Source: Phenylobacterium sp.
Lineage (GTDB): Bacteria; Pseudomonadota; Alphaproteobacteria; Caulobacterales; Caulobacteraceae
Direction: 5' to 3'
Length of the DNA: 64,000 bases
NCBI RefSeq assembly: GCF_030680185.1
Contig: NZ_JAUXVZ010000027.1
Location: forward strand, 1-64,000
In this document: positions 9,411 through 18,129 of the stretch, one piece after another
How the letters are laid out: each line of letters starts with the position of its first letter
How positions within the stretch are numbered: the first letter of the stretch is position 1
Position numbers and translations under genes: made by a program
Notes under the pieces: model-generated
What the model saw: only the letters and a program-made list of their open reading frames with translations
Told to the model about the DNA's origin: nothing
Database searches by the model: none

Positions 9411-10433
9411 ATGGTGGATGTTCGCTCCTTGGCGCTAACGGCCGCGTGGGCCATCGGCCGCCTGTCCGGGGGCGGAATGCCCCCAGCATTTATTTCGGGA
9501 TCGCCGCGCTCTGGCACCACGTGGGTGCTTGAGGTGCTTGAGCACATGACGGATGCGCGCCGGCATTGGGAGCCAATCAACTACTATCTCTATGATCTTG
9601 ATTACGATCGAGTCGACGACGCCATGGGGTGGATGCGGCCGAATTCCGAGCACCTTGACGGGGGCGGCCCCATGGCCGCCGAAATCCGCCGGGTCCTGGC
9701 CGGCGGGGCGCCGCGCCGGCCCGTGATGGCGCGTGTTCGAAGCCTGGGATCACGACGGAGCCTCCAGCGCATCGCCTCGGCGCCCGCGACCCTCATCAAG
9801 TTTGTTTTCTTACAGCGTGCCCTGGATTGGGTGGCGCGAGAGACGGTTAACGAAGGCGTCGTTCTCTTGAGGAATCCGTTGGCAGTGGTTGCGTCCCAGC
9901 TCAATCACCCGTTCACGCAGGAGGGGGTGGCCAAGCAGCATCCTCAGTGGACCGATGAGGTCATCGCTAAGGCCCATCCCATCGTCTCGCCCGCCGACCT
10001 TTCGACATGGCCGCATCTGGCAAACCTGCTGAAGCGCGAGCTCAGCCGCGAAGAACGGATTGCGGTGACCGCCTGTCTCGACATCGCCGTTCCGCTGGCT
10101 TCGGAGCATGCGCGGTCACGGTTTGCCTTCGCCTCCTATGAAGGCCTTGTCGCCAGCCCCGAATCCTTTGGGCGCCTAGCTGCCTCCGTCGGCTTGAAGG
10201 TGCGCCGCCTGCCTCGGGATGTCGTTGATAAGCCCAGCCGGACGACGGCTGGCGATTCAAATGTGCTGAGCGAACGCGACCCAAGACTGAGCTGGAAATC
10301 ACGCCTCAGTGAGGAGGCCACGGATCAAGTGCTAGCGATCATGCGCGGCTTCGATCTGCATATGTACTCGACCTCGCCAGACATCGACCTTTCAGCTTTG
10401 AAGTCCTTCGGTCTTCGCCGTCTGATCGTCTAA
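9411..10433 (+). CDS. sulfotransferase 4
   Basis: Predicted sulfotransferase of 340 residues with the loop GSPRSGTT at residues 30-37 and a later VVLLRNPLAVVASQLNHPF segment fitting the 3'-phosphate site. An FASYEGLVASPESFGRLAASVGL block near the C-terminus resembles the YEdLv..P motif of the fold. It follows sulfotransferase 3 with a one-base gap, so they are in one transcript. It is divergent enough from genes 1-3 that different positions or sugars may be modified. Confidence 0.83.
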   Translation: MVDVRSLALTAAWAIGRLSGGGMPPAFISGSPRSGTTWVLEVLEHMTDARRHWEPINYYLYDLDYDRVDDAMGWMRPNSEHLDGGGPMAAEIRRVLAGGAPRRPVMARVRSLGSRRSLQRIASAPATLIKFVFLQRALDWVARETVNEGVVLLRNPLAVVASQLNHPFTQEGVAKQHPQWTDEVIAKAHPIVSPADLSTWPHLANLLKRELSREERIAVTACLDIAVPLASEHARSRFAFASYEGLVASPESFGRLAASVGLKVRRLPRDVVDKPSRTTAGDSNVLSERDPRLSWKSRLSEEATDQVLAIMRGFDLHMYSTSPDIDLSALKSFGLRRLIV

Positions 10434-10459
10434 TTCAATTTGGAGACCATCAGATCCAA

Positions 10460-11434
10460 ATGGCATTCTCTAATGTAATCCTAGTTACAGGGGCGCCGCG
10501 CAGCGGTACTACGCCTATGGGCGCTATGTTGGAGACGCTGCCGAAGGCAATAAGCCTCTATGAGCCAATGGGGCTTTCTGGGGATCGACGAATTACCCAG
10601 CGCTTTCCCATGCCAGGTGAGCCAGACTTTTCCCGCCTTGACCTCGCAACTTTTGTCGACGACCTGCGCCACCTGCGTTTGAGGTATCACAGTCAGCGGC
10701 GCGATGCCGCCGTAGCTTCGCCCATGCGACGCGCCATGATCCGGTTGATTGGCACTCGAGCCTTGGCCACATATCGGATCGCCAAGCTCATGCCTTATCG
10801 CCAGACGCTGATCTGGAAAGATCCCCTCGCGGTATTTTGCATCCCAGAGGGCGCCGATAACGACTTTCGTTCTGTCGTCACCTTCCGGCCGCCGCTCGCT
10901 CAGGCCGCCAGCTACCGCCGGCTCGGCTGGTTACCCAAAATTCGGGAAATCTATGATCGCTATCGTAGTGTCTACGGGGCTGTGGCCGTCGTGGAAGATC
11001 GGCTAGATCAACTTGAGTTCGACTCCGTCGGGGCTGGCGCGCTCCTATGGCACCTGATCCATCTCAGGCTGCTGAACCTTTCGGGTGCGAGCCTCGAGAC
11101 CGCCTATTTGTTTGCCCCCGCAGTCACGGGAGAGAGCGAAGCTGTAGCCTATGAACACCTGTTCCATTGGCTGGGCTACGACATGCCGGCGCGCGCCCAG
11201 GCGCTGCTTGCAGAGCGTCAGGCCGGGGTGGGACGGGATGTTCCGAAGTCAGGAAAAACTCACGACTGGAACCGAACGGCCGAGCAGGCCAACAGCTACT
11301 GGAATAAGGTGTTGTCTGAGGACGAGGCCTGCCTGGTGCGGGACGTCAACGATGACCTTTGGAATGAGGTCCAAGGCGTCATCCAGACTCGCCGCGCCTT
11401 CTCGGCCGGCGCCGAGGTCGCCGTCAGAGGGTAA
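10460..11434 (+). CDS. sulfotransferase 5
   Basis: Predicted sulfotransferase family protein of 324 residues. The PAPS loop GAPRSGTT lies at residues 11-18, and a block around SVVTFRPPLAQAASYRRLGWL fits the 3'-phosphate-binding region. The rest is divergent, so the substrate is unknown. It ends the rightward run of genes and overlaps the opposing glycosyltransferase gene by 11 bases at its 3' end, the same overlap length as at 5317-5327. Confidence 0.8.
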   Translation: MAFSNVILVTGAPRSGTTPMGAMLETLPKAISLYEPMGLSGDRRITQRFPMPGEPDFSRLDLATFVDDLRHLRLRYHSQRRDAAVASPMRRAMIRLIGTRALATYRIAKLMPYRQTLIWKDPLAVFCIPEGADNDFRSVVTFRPPLAQAASYRRLGWLPKIREIYDRYRSVYGAVAVVEDRLDQLEFDSVGAGALLWHLIHLRLLNLSGASLETAYLFAPAVTGESEAVAYEHLFHWLGYDMPARAQALLAERQAGVGRDVPKSGKTHDWNRTAEQANSYWNKVLSEDEACLVRDVNDDLWNEVQGVIQTRRAFSAGAEVAVRG

Positions 11435-12536
11435 TGCCGACGCTCATTGCCACCGCGGCAAAACCGTCTCGGAAGTGGTTCTCATCGAACTGTCTAGCGT
11501 GGGCGACGAGAGCGTCTGGAGATACGTCATATAGTGTCTGAGCTTCGAAGGCCTGCAGGGCGGACACCAGTCCTTCGACGCTCTGTTCATTGAACAGAAC
11601 CCCTGTCTGCCCATCGATCACGGTGTCGAGAGCGCCGCCCTTGCCGAGGGCGACGACGGGGCGACCAGAAGCCATGGCCTCAACGGGCACCAAGCCGAAG
11701 TCCTCTTCGCCGGGGAAGACCAAGGCGCGGCAACGGGCCAGATGATGGCGAACCGTTTCGAACGACGCCTTCCCAAGGAAGCGAATGGTCGGGCCAGCAT
11801 CCCTGGCTAGCGATGAGGCCTCAGCCTGAGGGCCGCCAATGACCACCAGTGGTAGACCAAGGCGGGTGAACGCTGCGATAGCCAAGTCCGGTCGTTTGTA
11901 GGGAGCCAGTTCGCCGAGCCACAGGTAGTAATCGCCGACCTCATCTCGTGGCGCGACTTCGAAATCGTCAACTGCAACCGGGGGATGAACCACGGTAGCA
12001 TCCCGCCGCCAGTACTTCTGAATGCGATTTGCGACGTGCGTTGAGTTGGCGACAAAACTGTCGACCCGCGCGGCGCTGGTTACGTCCCACATCCGAAGAC
12101 GGTGACTTAGCAGGGGCATGGCCAGTCGGGCGAGGGGGCCAGCCTGCTGCTTGTAAAGGTGGTACTGATCCCAGAGGTACCGCATAGGCGAGTGGCAATA
12201 GCTGATATGCACGGCGCTTGGCGCCGGTATCACGCCCTTAGCCGGTCCAGACTCGCTAGAGATCACAAGGTCATAGTTGGTGAGATCAAGCTCTTCCAGA
12301 GCCTGGGGCATAAGCGGCAGGTAACTCTGATAAAGTCTGCGCGCCATTGGGAGGCGACTGATGAAGGTTGTTTTGATCCGGTGGCGCGCGATCGTAGGGC
12401 TCACAGCATCAGGATCGTAGACATGTGTATAGATATCGGCGTCAGGAAAGATCCGGCATAGAGCCTCGAGAACCTTCTCGCCGCCACGCATGCCCACAAG
12501 CCAGTAGTGTATCAGTGCGACCCGCATCTCTGACAT
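11424..12536 (-). CDS. glycosyltransferase, GT4 (mannosyltransferase-like)
   Basis: GT-B glycosyltransferase of 370 residues. The N-terminus MRVALIHYWLVGMRGGEKVLE and the HISYCHSPMRYLWD block are hallmarks of a GT4 group that includes many O-antigen mannosyltransferases. The donor domain shows YYLWLGELAPYKRPDLAI and E-x7-E (EDFGLVPVE) followed by MASGRPVVALGKGG. It lies upstream of cysQ on the same strand, with 37 bases between cysQ and this gene, so the two may be co-transcribed. Specificity is inferred only loosely. Confidence 0.85.
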   Translation of the reverse strand: MSEMRVALIHYWLVGMRGGEKVLEALCRIFPDADIYTHVYDPDAVSPTIARHRIKTTFISRLPMARRLYQSYLPLMPQALEELDLTNYDLVISSESGPAKGVIPAPSAVHISYCHSPMRYLWDQYHLYKQQAGPLARLAMPLLSHRLRMWDVTSAARVDSFVANSTHVANRIQKYWRRDATVVHPPVAVDDFEVAPRDEVGDYYLWLGELAPYKRPDLAIAAFTRLGLPLVVIGGPQAEASSLARDAGPTIRFLGKASFETVRHHLARCRALVFPGEEDFGLVPVEAMASGRPVVALGKGGALDTVIDGQTGVLFNEQSVEGLVSALQAFEAQTLYDVSPDALVAHARQFDENHFRDGFAAVAMSVGITL

Positions 12537-12573
12537 TTCTCCGAAGCCAAGCTCGGCGACCGGTGGGAGCGGG

Positions 12574-13317
12574 TCAACCCACCGCCGCCATCAGCCGGTC
12601 TTTCAGCTCGGGACGGCAGACGACCAGGTCGGGCATGTAGACGTCCTTCTGGTTGTAGACCATCGGGGCGCCATCGAGGCGGGAGACGTGGAAGCCGGCG
12701 GCCAGGGCCACGGCGACCGGGGCGGCGGAGTCCCATTCGTACTGGCCGCCGGCGTGAACATAGGCGTGGGCCTCGCCGCGGACGACGGCCATGGTCTTGG
12801 CCCCGGCCGAACCCATACCTACCAGTTCGCCGCCGAGCACCTCGGCCGCCCGGCTGGCGACCTCGGGCGGGCGCGATCGGCTGACAAGGATCTTCAGGCC
12901 GTTCGGCGCGTCGGGCATCTTCGGCGGGGTGCTGGTGTCGAGGACCAGATCCAGGGCGGGGAGGGCGACGGCGCCCACCAACGGTTCGCCATCGACGCAG
13001 AGGGCCACATGGATGGCCCAGTCGTCTCGGCCCTCGGAATATTCCCGGGTGCCGTCGAGGGGGTCGATGATCCAGACGCGCGAACGCTCGAGACGGGCGG
13101 CGTCGTCTGTGGCTTCTTCCGACAGGACCGCATCATGCGGGCGGAGGCTTTGCAGGGAATGGCTGAGAAACTGTTGGCCGACCGCGTCACCCAGGGCGCC
13201 GAGCGGCTTGCCTGTGATGCGGGTCAGTTCGCGCGCCTTGAGGAGCAGAACCCCGGCCTGCTGGGCTAGATCGGACGCGAGCCGGGCGTCATCGGCAAGA
13301 TCGAACGCTTGAGACAT
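12574..13317 (-). CDS. cysQ: 3'(2'),5'-bisphosphate nucleotidase (PAP phosphatase)
   Basis: Inositol-monophosphatase-fold enzyme of 247 residues. It dephosphorylates 3'-phosphoadenosine 5'-phosphate to AMP, removing the inhibitory by-product of PAPS-using enzymes. The metal-binding motif WIIDPLDGTREYSEGRDDWAIHVAL identifies the family, with an upstream EEATDD acidic site and a C-terminal YEWDSAAPVAVALAAG motif. Its position immediately beside five sulfotransferases, rather than with sulfate-assimilation genes, suggests a role in clearing PAP made during glycan sulfation. Start ATG at 13317. Confidence 0.88.
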   Translation of the reverse strand: MSQAFDLADDARLASDLAQQAGVLLLKARELTRITGKPLGALGDAVGQQFLSHSLQSLRPHDAVLSEEATDDAARLERSRVWIIDPLDGTREYSEGRDDWAIHVALCVDGEPLVGAVALPALDLVLDTSTPPKMPDAPNGLKILVSRSRPPEVASRAAEVLGGELVGMGSAGAKTMAVVRGEAHAYVHAGGQYEWDSAAPVAVALAAGFHVSRLDGAPMVYNQKDVYMPDLVVCRPELKDRLMAAVG

Positions 13318-13400
13318 ATCGCACCAGGCCCCCGCCCCGGCATTTTACTTAGACTGACCGCAGGCAAGACGCGCGGAAGACTATAGGTAGCTCGTATTGC

Positions 13401-14117
13401 TCAATAGGAGCCGCTGCGAAGCAGAACGGCCGGCACGGTGGCCGCCATGATCTGCACATAGCGCCGAACGCCGACCGTGCGCGCATAGAGCACGTCCAGG
13501 GCGACCCTGCGACGGTAAGAGACGTCGTTGCGGCCATTCACCTGCCAGAGGCCGGTGACGCCGGGCCGAACCGCACAATAGTGGGCGAACCAACGGCCAT
13601 AGCGAGGGATTTCCGCCGTCACGATGGGCCGCGGCCCCACCAGGCTCATCTCGCCCTTCAGGACGTTGAACAGTTGCGGCAGCTCATCCAGGCTCGACTT
13701 GCGCAGGAAGGCGCCCAGGGCCGTAATCCGGGGATCCTTACGCAGCTTGTGATCGAGCTCCCATTCCCGACGGGCCTCAGGGTCGCGCGCAAGCAGGGCG
13801 TTGAGGCGAACCTCGGCGTCGGTGACCATGGTGCGGAACTTGAGGCAGTAAAACGCCTCGCCGCCCTGGCCGATGCGGGCTTGGCGAAACAGCGCCGGAC
13901 CGCCATCCTGCAGTTTGATGAGGCCAGCGATCACCAGCATCAGCGGGGCGATGAACAGAAGCACGGCCAGCGCGATGACGACGTCAAGAAACCGACACAT
14001 ATCGAGGCTGAGCTTATGCCCCCCCTTTACAGCGGTATCTGAGTACAACGCGCCCCCTTGCAGGCCGGTCAGGCCCGTAGTCTGGAGGGTGATGTTCTTC
14101 GTGTCGGAAAAATACAC
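13401..14117 (-). CDS. undecaprenyl-phosphate sugar-1-phosphate transferase (priming enzyme)
   Basis: Polyprenyl-phosphate hexose-1-phosphate transferase of 238 residues. It begins repeat-unit assembly by moving a sugar-1-phosphate onto undecaprenyl phosphate. One N-terminal membrane segment near residues 45-67 is followed by the conserved core: [21 protein letters not shown], then [21 protein letters not shown], then [18 protein letters not shown]. Length and single membrane helix match the short PssY/HfsE-type enzymes known in Caulobacter rather than the five-helix WbaP type. It lies between cysQ and galE on the same strand. Confidence 0.88.
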   Translation of the reverse strand: MYFSDTKNITLQTTGLTGLQGGALYSDTAVKGGHKLSLDMCRFLDVVIALAVLLFIAPLMLVIAGLIKLQDGGPALFRQARIGQGGEAFYCLKFRTMVTDAEVRLNALLARDPEARREWELDHKLRKDPRITALGAFLRKSSLDELPQLFNVLKGEMSLVGPRPIVTAEIPRYGRWFAHYCAVRPGVTGLWQVNGRNDVSYRRRVALDVLYARTVGVRRYVQIMAATVPAVLLRSGSY

Positions 14118-14218
14118 GCTGCAGCCCCTTACGGTTGTCGCAGTCTTTACCCTCTGACCCTATGCCGATCTAGTCATTTCGTCGCAGGGTTGAGCGGTCT
14201 TATGGATGGTGTTGTCGC

Positions 14219-14243
14219 TTGGCGCCACCTGTTGAGGCGCCCA
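14219..14243 (-). terminator. hairpin after galE
   Basis: GGCGCC arms (14221-14226 and 14236-14241) flank a nine-base loop about 25 bases past the galE stop on the minus strand. There is no strong T tract, so termination is only possible. Confidence 0.35.
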
Positions 14244-14267
14244 AAGTGTGCACTGCGGCAAGAACTG

Positions 14268-15263
14268 TCATGTCTGAGCGTCCTGAAGGGCTGGAAGGCC
14301 TTCTGTGTGCCATTTCCATGCGCTTTCAAGGATTTCTGAAAGACCGAACCGAGGGGTCCAGCCGAGGATCTCGCGAGCCTTGCGGTTGTCGGCCACCAGG
14401 GCGGGGGCGTCGCCCTCCCGTCTTGGGGCGTCGGCCACCTCGAAGGGGCGGCCCGAGACCCGGGCTACGGCGTCCACCACCTCCTGCACGGTCGATCCCG
14501 TCCCGGTGCCGAGGTTAAAGACGTCAGTGGCTCCGCCCGCCAGCAGATACTTCAACGCAAGGACATGGGCCTCGGCCAGATCCAGGACGTGGATGTAGTC
14601 GCGTACGGCGGTGCCGTCGCGGGTCGGATAGTCCCGCCCCATGACCTTGAAACCGGCGTTGGAGCCCTGGGCCGCGGCGATGGCCAGGGGAATGGCGTGG
14701 GTCTCCGGGCTGTGCCACTCACCGATCCGGCCTTCGAAATCTGCGCCGGCGGCGTTGAAGTAACGCAGGGCCACGGAGCGAAATCCCGAATACTGGTCGA
14801 AGTCCCGCAGCATCTGCTCGACCATCAGCTTGGTGCGCCCGTAAGGATTGAGGGGCGTCTGCGGATGGGTCTCGTCCATCGGCATCTGTTGGGGCTCGCC
14901 ATAGGTGGCGCAGGTGGAGGAGAAGACCATGGCCTCAACGCCGGCCCGGCGCGCGGCGTTGATCAGGCAAAGCGCGCCGGCGACATTGTTGTCGTAGAAC
15001 CTGTCTGGCTGCCGGACAGACTCGCCGACCTCGATCAGAGCGGCGAAGTGGAGCACCGCGACGGGGGTGTGTGCGGCGAAGACCGCGTCCAGCCTTGCAG
15101 CGTCGCCGATGTCGCCAACCTCGAGGGGGCCCCACTGGGCGAACTCGGCGTGGCCATTGCTGAGATTGTCATAGACGACCGGCAGGAAGCCCGCCTCTGA
15201 AAGCCGAAGGCAGGTATGGGCGCCTACATAGCCGGCGCCGCCGGTGACCAAAACCTTCTGCAT
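14268..15263 (-). CDS. galE: UDP-glucose 4-epimerase
   Basis: Short-chain dehydrogenase-fold epimerase of 331 residues interconverting UDP-glucose and UDP-galactose for glycan synthesis. The NAD-binding motif is GGAGYVGAHT at the N-terminus. The Ser/Tyr-Lys catalytic set is in SSTCATYGEP and PYGRTKLMVE. The C-terminal FNLGTGTGSTVQEVVDAVARVSG and AREILGWTPRF blocks are typical of GalE. ATG 15263 is preferred over an upstream frame extension because AGGGGGTGG precedes it and the Rossmann motif then starts at residue 8. Confidence 0.93.
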   Translation of the reverse strand: MQKVLVTGGAGYVGAHTCLRLSEAGFLPVVYDNLSNGHAEFAQWGPLEVGDIGDAARLDAVFAAHTPVAVLHFAALIEVGESVRQPDRFYDNNVAGALCLINAARRAGVEAMVFSSTCATYGEPQQMPMDETHPQTPLNPYGRTKLMVEQMLRDFDQYSGFRSVALRYFNAAGADFEGRIGEWHSPETHAIPLAIAAAQGSNAGFKVMGRDYPTRDGTAVRDYIHVLDLAEAHVLALKYLLAGGATDVFNLGTGTGSTVQEVVDAVARVSGRPFEVADAPRREGDAPALVADNRKAREILGWTPRFGLSEILESAWKWHTEGLPALQDAQT

Positions 15264-15459
15264 TCCACCCCCTCGATGAAATTCGCCCTGCAACCATAGG
15301 GCGATATTGCTGTCGTCTTCGTTACGCCGGTAAGACTCAATTAAGACAGACTGGAGCCTCGAAAAGAATTCGCTCCGACAGTAGGCCACAGGCCTTGTTG
15401 GAGACGGTTTGTTAGGCGCCCCTTGCTAGTAGAGATCCTGTCACTCGGAGGATCCGGAC

Positions 15460-15741
15460 GTGGGCGCCAAACCTGAGCCTAAGATCGCAGAAGCGGTCGC
15501 TACACCTGTTACGTCTCCGCAAACGCCTGCGCGTCGATCCGCAAGACTGGCGTCGGCCGAAGACTTCGGGGGCGAAAGCCCGGCGAGGCGGCTTCAAGAC
15601 CAGTTGCGGGAGTCTCTGGCGCCCCCGGCAGCTGCCCCTTGGTCGGCGCGAAAGACAGTCGCCTTCGTGGCGGTTACCTGCGGATCCTTCTGGATCGCAG
15701 CGGCTCTGCTGTTTCAGCTGAGCCTGAAAGCATTGGGCTAG
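15460..15741 (+). CDS. small single-span membrane protein of unknown function
   Basis: 93 residues: a charged, Pro/Ala-rich N-terminal part and one hydrophobic helix near the C-terminus (VAFVAVTCGSFWIAAALLFQ). The GTG start is supported by GGAGG about ten bases upstream. It converges on the wzc gene with 21 bases between stops. I do not recognise the family. Its position inside an export locus makes a role in polysaccharide synthesis or its regulation possible but unproven. Confidence 0.6.
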   Translation: MGAKPEPKIAEAVATPVTSPQTPARRSARLASAEDFGGESPARRLQDQLRESLAPPAAAPWSARKTVAFVAVTCGSFWIAAALLFQLSLKALG

Positions 15742-15762
15742 CCCTCACCGAGGGCCAGCTGC

Positions 15763-18012
15763 TCAGCTCACATAGTACTTCTTGTATTCGGCATAATAGT
15801 AGCCGGGATCGCCGTAGCCGTATTTCGACTGCTGCTTCATGTCGACCTGGGTCAGGGCGACGCCGGCCAGATGCGCGCCCGTGCCCGACAGCAGGCGGAA
15901 CGCCGCCTCGATGGCGTGTTGCGGCGTCTTGCGCCAGCGGGCGAGGAAGACGACGGCATCCGCCTTGGGGGCCAGAACCCGCGTATCCGCCACCGGCAGA
16001 ACGGGGGCCGTATCCAGAACGATCAGGTCGTAGGAGGCGCGAAGCTGCTCAAGCAGGCGATCCATGGCCGCCGAACCGAACACGTCCTTCGGCGTCAGGC
16101 TGGACTTGGCCAGGGGCAGCAGACGGAGGCCCGTGACGCTATCGATCGTCACGACGTCTTCCAGCGTGGCTTCCCCGGCCAAGACCTCGATCAGGCCGCG
16201 CTGGGGTTCCTCGCCGAACATCCGGTTCACCGAGCGACGCCGCAGGTCGCAGTCGATCAGGATGACGCTATTGCCCTGTTGCGCGGCGGAGCGCGCCAGG
16301 CAGACCGAGGTGGTGGTCTTGCCCTCGCCCGGAAGCGCTGAGGTGATCGCCACGACCTTCACGGTTTCGCCCAGTCGGGAATACATCACCGAGGCGCGGA
16401 GGTTTCGGAACGCCTCGGCGAAGCTCGACAGCGGTTTGTCGATCACATAGTCGATGGGGGCCGACGTGCGCCCCTCGGCGACGGAGGCGAGCAGGGGAAT
16501 GGCGCCGAGATACGAGACGTCTAGTCGCTGTTCCACGTCCTCGGCCGTCGCCAGCCCGGCGTCGAGCATTTCGGCCAAGACCACGCCGGCAACGCCGCAG
16601 CCCAGAGCCAGCACCAGGCCTAGCGCCAGATTGAGCGGAACCTTCGGCGAGCTTTGGCCCGTGGGAATCGTCGCCTGGGAGACCACCCGGGCGTCCGACT
16701 GCTCGATACCCTGCTGCGAACTCGTCTCCTTGTAGCGGTTCAGATAGCTCTCATAGAGGGTCCGCGACGCTTCGGCGGTCCGCTCGAGCTCATTGAGCCG
16801 CACCAGGGCCTGATTGTTGCCGGCCAGGGTGCCGCGGGCGCTGGAAAGGCTGCCGCCGATCGCCCCGGCGCGCTGGCGCGACACCTGGACCTTGGCCTCC
16901 AGGTTGGAAATGATCCGCTGGATTTCTGCCTGGATCTGGGAATCGATGTCCGAAAGCTGGCGGTTGGCCGTGAGCATTTCAGGGTGCCTGTCGCCGTAGC
17001 GGCCCTGCAGGTCGGCGACCCGCGAACTCACCGTAGCGCGTTGCTGGCGGAGCTGCTGGATGACCGGCGAACTCAGGGCCTCGCCCAGGTCGTCGCCGGT
17101 GGAGCCCCGGGCCAGCTGGCTGCGGGCCGTGGAAAGCCGGGCCTCGTCTTCGGCCACCTGGGCGCGAGCCTGGGCAAGGCTTTGATTGTAATTGGAAATC
17201 TCGGTTTCAGTCAGGCTGGTGCCGGCGGCGCTCAGCAGATTGTTGGCGATCTTATACTGCTGGACGGCCGCCTCGGCCGTCAGCACCTGTTCGCGAAGGC
17301 CTTCGAGACGCGAGTTCAGCCAGTTGGTAGCCTGCTGGGTGGCGTCAAACTTGGCTTCCAGTTGTTCTAAAAGGTAGAGCTCAGCGAATTTGTTGGCGAT
17401 TGTCGCGGCTTTGGTGGCCTGTTCGGACTCGAAGCTGACATTGATCACGTAGGTAAGCCCCAGACGCCGGACGCTCAGGCGGCTCAGGACGTTATTGACC
17501 ACCCGCTCATGCGCCTTTTGTTCGGCCACGGCCGGGTCTTGCGCCTCCGGCGGTGATACCATCGCGATAGCCGAGCGCACGCTACCCCTCGCCATGGCGG
17601 CCAAGCCCGGCGAGCGGAGGGCGGAATTGAATTCGGGGTCCTTGTCCAACTGGAGCGAGTTGACAACCCGCTCGGCCAGTCGGCGAGATTTCAGGATTTC
17701 CACCTCAGTGTCCACGACACTGGAGTCGGCCGGCAGGCCTGATAGCACGGCCTCAACATTGACCACCTGCTCAGCGCGGGTGTCGAGCATGACATTGGCG
17801 GTCGCCGTGTACATCGGCGTCGCCGTCATGGTGACCAGCACCACGGCGACAAAGACCAGAGCGGCGATGGCGGCGAAAAGTCGGCTGCGGCGCCGGAACA
17901 TGTTCGCCAGACGACGCAGATCGAACTGGTCGGCCAAACCACCGCCCTGGCGGCGAGATCCCCCAGCCTCCTCGAAGCCCGGATCAACGGAAGACTGAGA
18001 AAATGCGTTCAT
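15763..18012 (-). CDS. polysaccharide co-polymerase with tyrosine autokinase domain (Wzc-like BY-kinase)
   Basis: 749-residue inner-membrane protein controlling chain length and export together with Wza. It has a Wzz domain with transmembrane helix near residues 42-65, a long coiled-coil/GNVR periplasmic region, and a second helix near 465-490 preceded by a Pro-rich SSPKVPLNLALG motif. The cytoplasmic BY-kinase domain has Walker A in ALPGEGKTTTSVCLA, Walker A' in VILIDCDLRR and Walker B in YDLIVLDTAPV. The C-terminal tail YGYGDPGYYYAEYKKYY is the tyrosine cluster that is autophosphorylated. Kinase and co-polymerase are fused here, whereas some Caulobacter loci split them. Confidence 0.93.
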   Translation of the reverse strand: MNAFSQSSVDPGFEEAGGSRRQGGGLADQFDLRRLANMFRRRSRLFAAIAALVFVAVVLVTMTATPMYTATANVMLDTRAEQVVNVEAVLSGLPADSSVVDTEVEILKSRRLAERVVNSLQLDKDPEFNSALRSPGLAAMARGSVRSAIAMVSPPEAQDPAVAEQKAHERVVNNVLSRLSVRRLGLTYVINVSFESEQATKAATIANKFAELYLLEQLEAKFDATQQATNWLNSRLEGLREQVLTAEAAVQQYKIANNLLSAAGTSLTETEISNYNQSLAQARAQVAEDEARLSTARSQLARGSTGDDLGEALSSPVIQQLRQQRATVSSRVADLQGRYGDRHPEMLTANRQLSDIDSQIQAEIQRIISNLEAKVQVSRQRAGAIGGSLSSARGTLAGNNQALVRLNELERTAEASRTLYESYLNRYKETSSQQGIEQSDARVVSQATIPTGQSSPKVPLNLALGLVLALGCGVAGVVLAEMLDAGLATAEDVEQRLDVSYLGAIPLLASVAEGRTSAPIDYVIDKPLSSFAEAFRNLRASVMYSRLGETVKVVAITSALPGEGKTTTSVCLARSAAQQGNSVILIDCDLRRRSVNRMFGEEPQRGLIEVLAGEATLEDVVTIDSVTGLRLLPLAKSSLTPKDVFGSAAMDRLLEQLRASYDLIVLDTAPVLPVADTRVLAPKADAVVFLARWRKTPQHAIEAAFRLLSGTGAHLAGVALTQVDMKQQSKYGYGDPGYYYAEYKKYYVS

Positions 18013-18097
18013 CGAACTCGATGTCCCGAAACTGGCTTTATGGTGGTGAGGCGTGCAAGGCCAGGGCCACGTTAAGGCCGATAAACGCCGGGATTTG

Positions 18098-18124
18098 GGC
18101 GGCCGGGCTTACACCCCGGCCGCC
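18098..18124 (-). terminator. strong GC-rich hairpin after the beta-barrel gene
   Basis: GGCGGCCGGG and CCCGGCCGCC arms with a six-base loop lie immediately beyond the stop codon of the minus-strand beta-barrel gene. No T tract follows. It could terminate transcription or stabilise the mRNA 3' end before wzc. Confidence 0.5.
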
Positions 18125-18129
18125 GCCGG

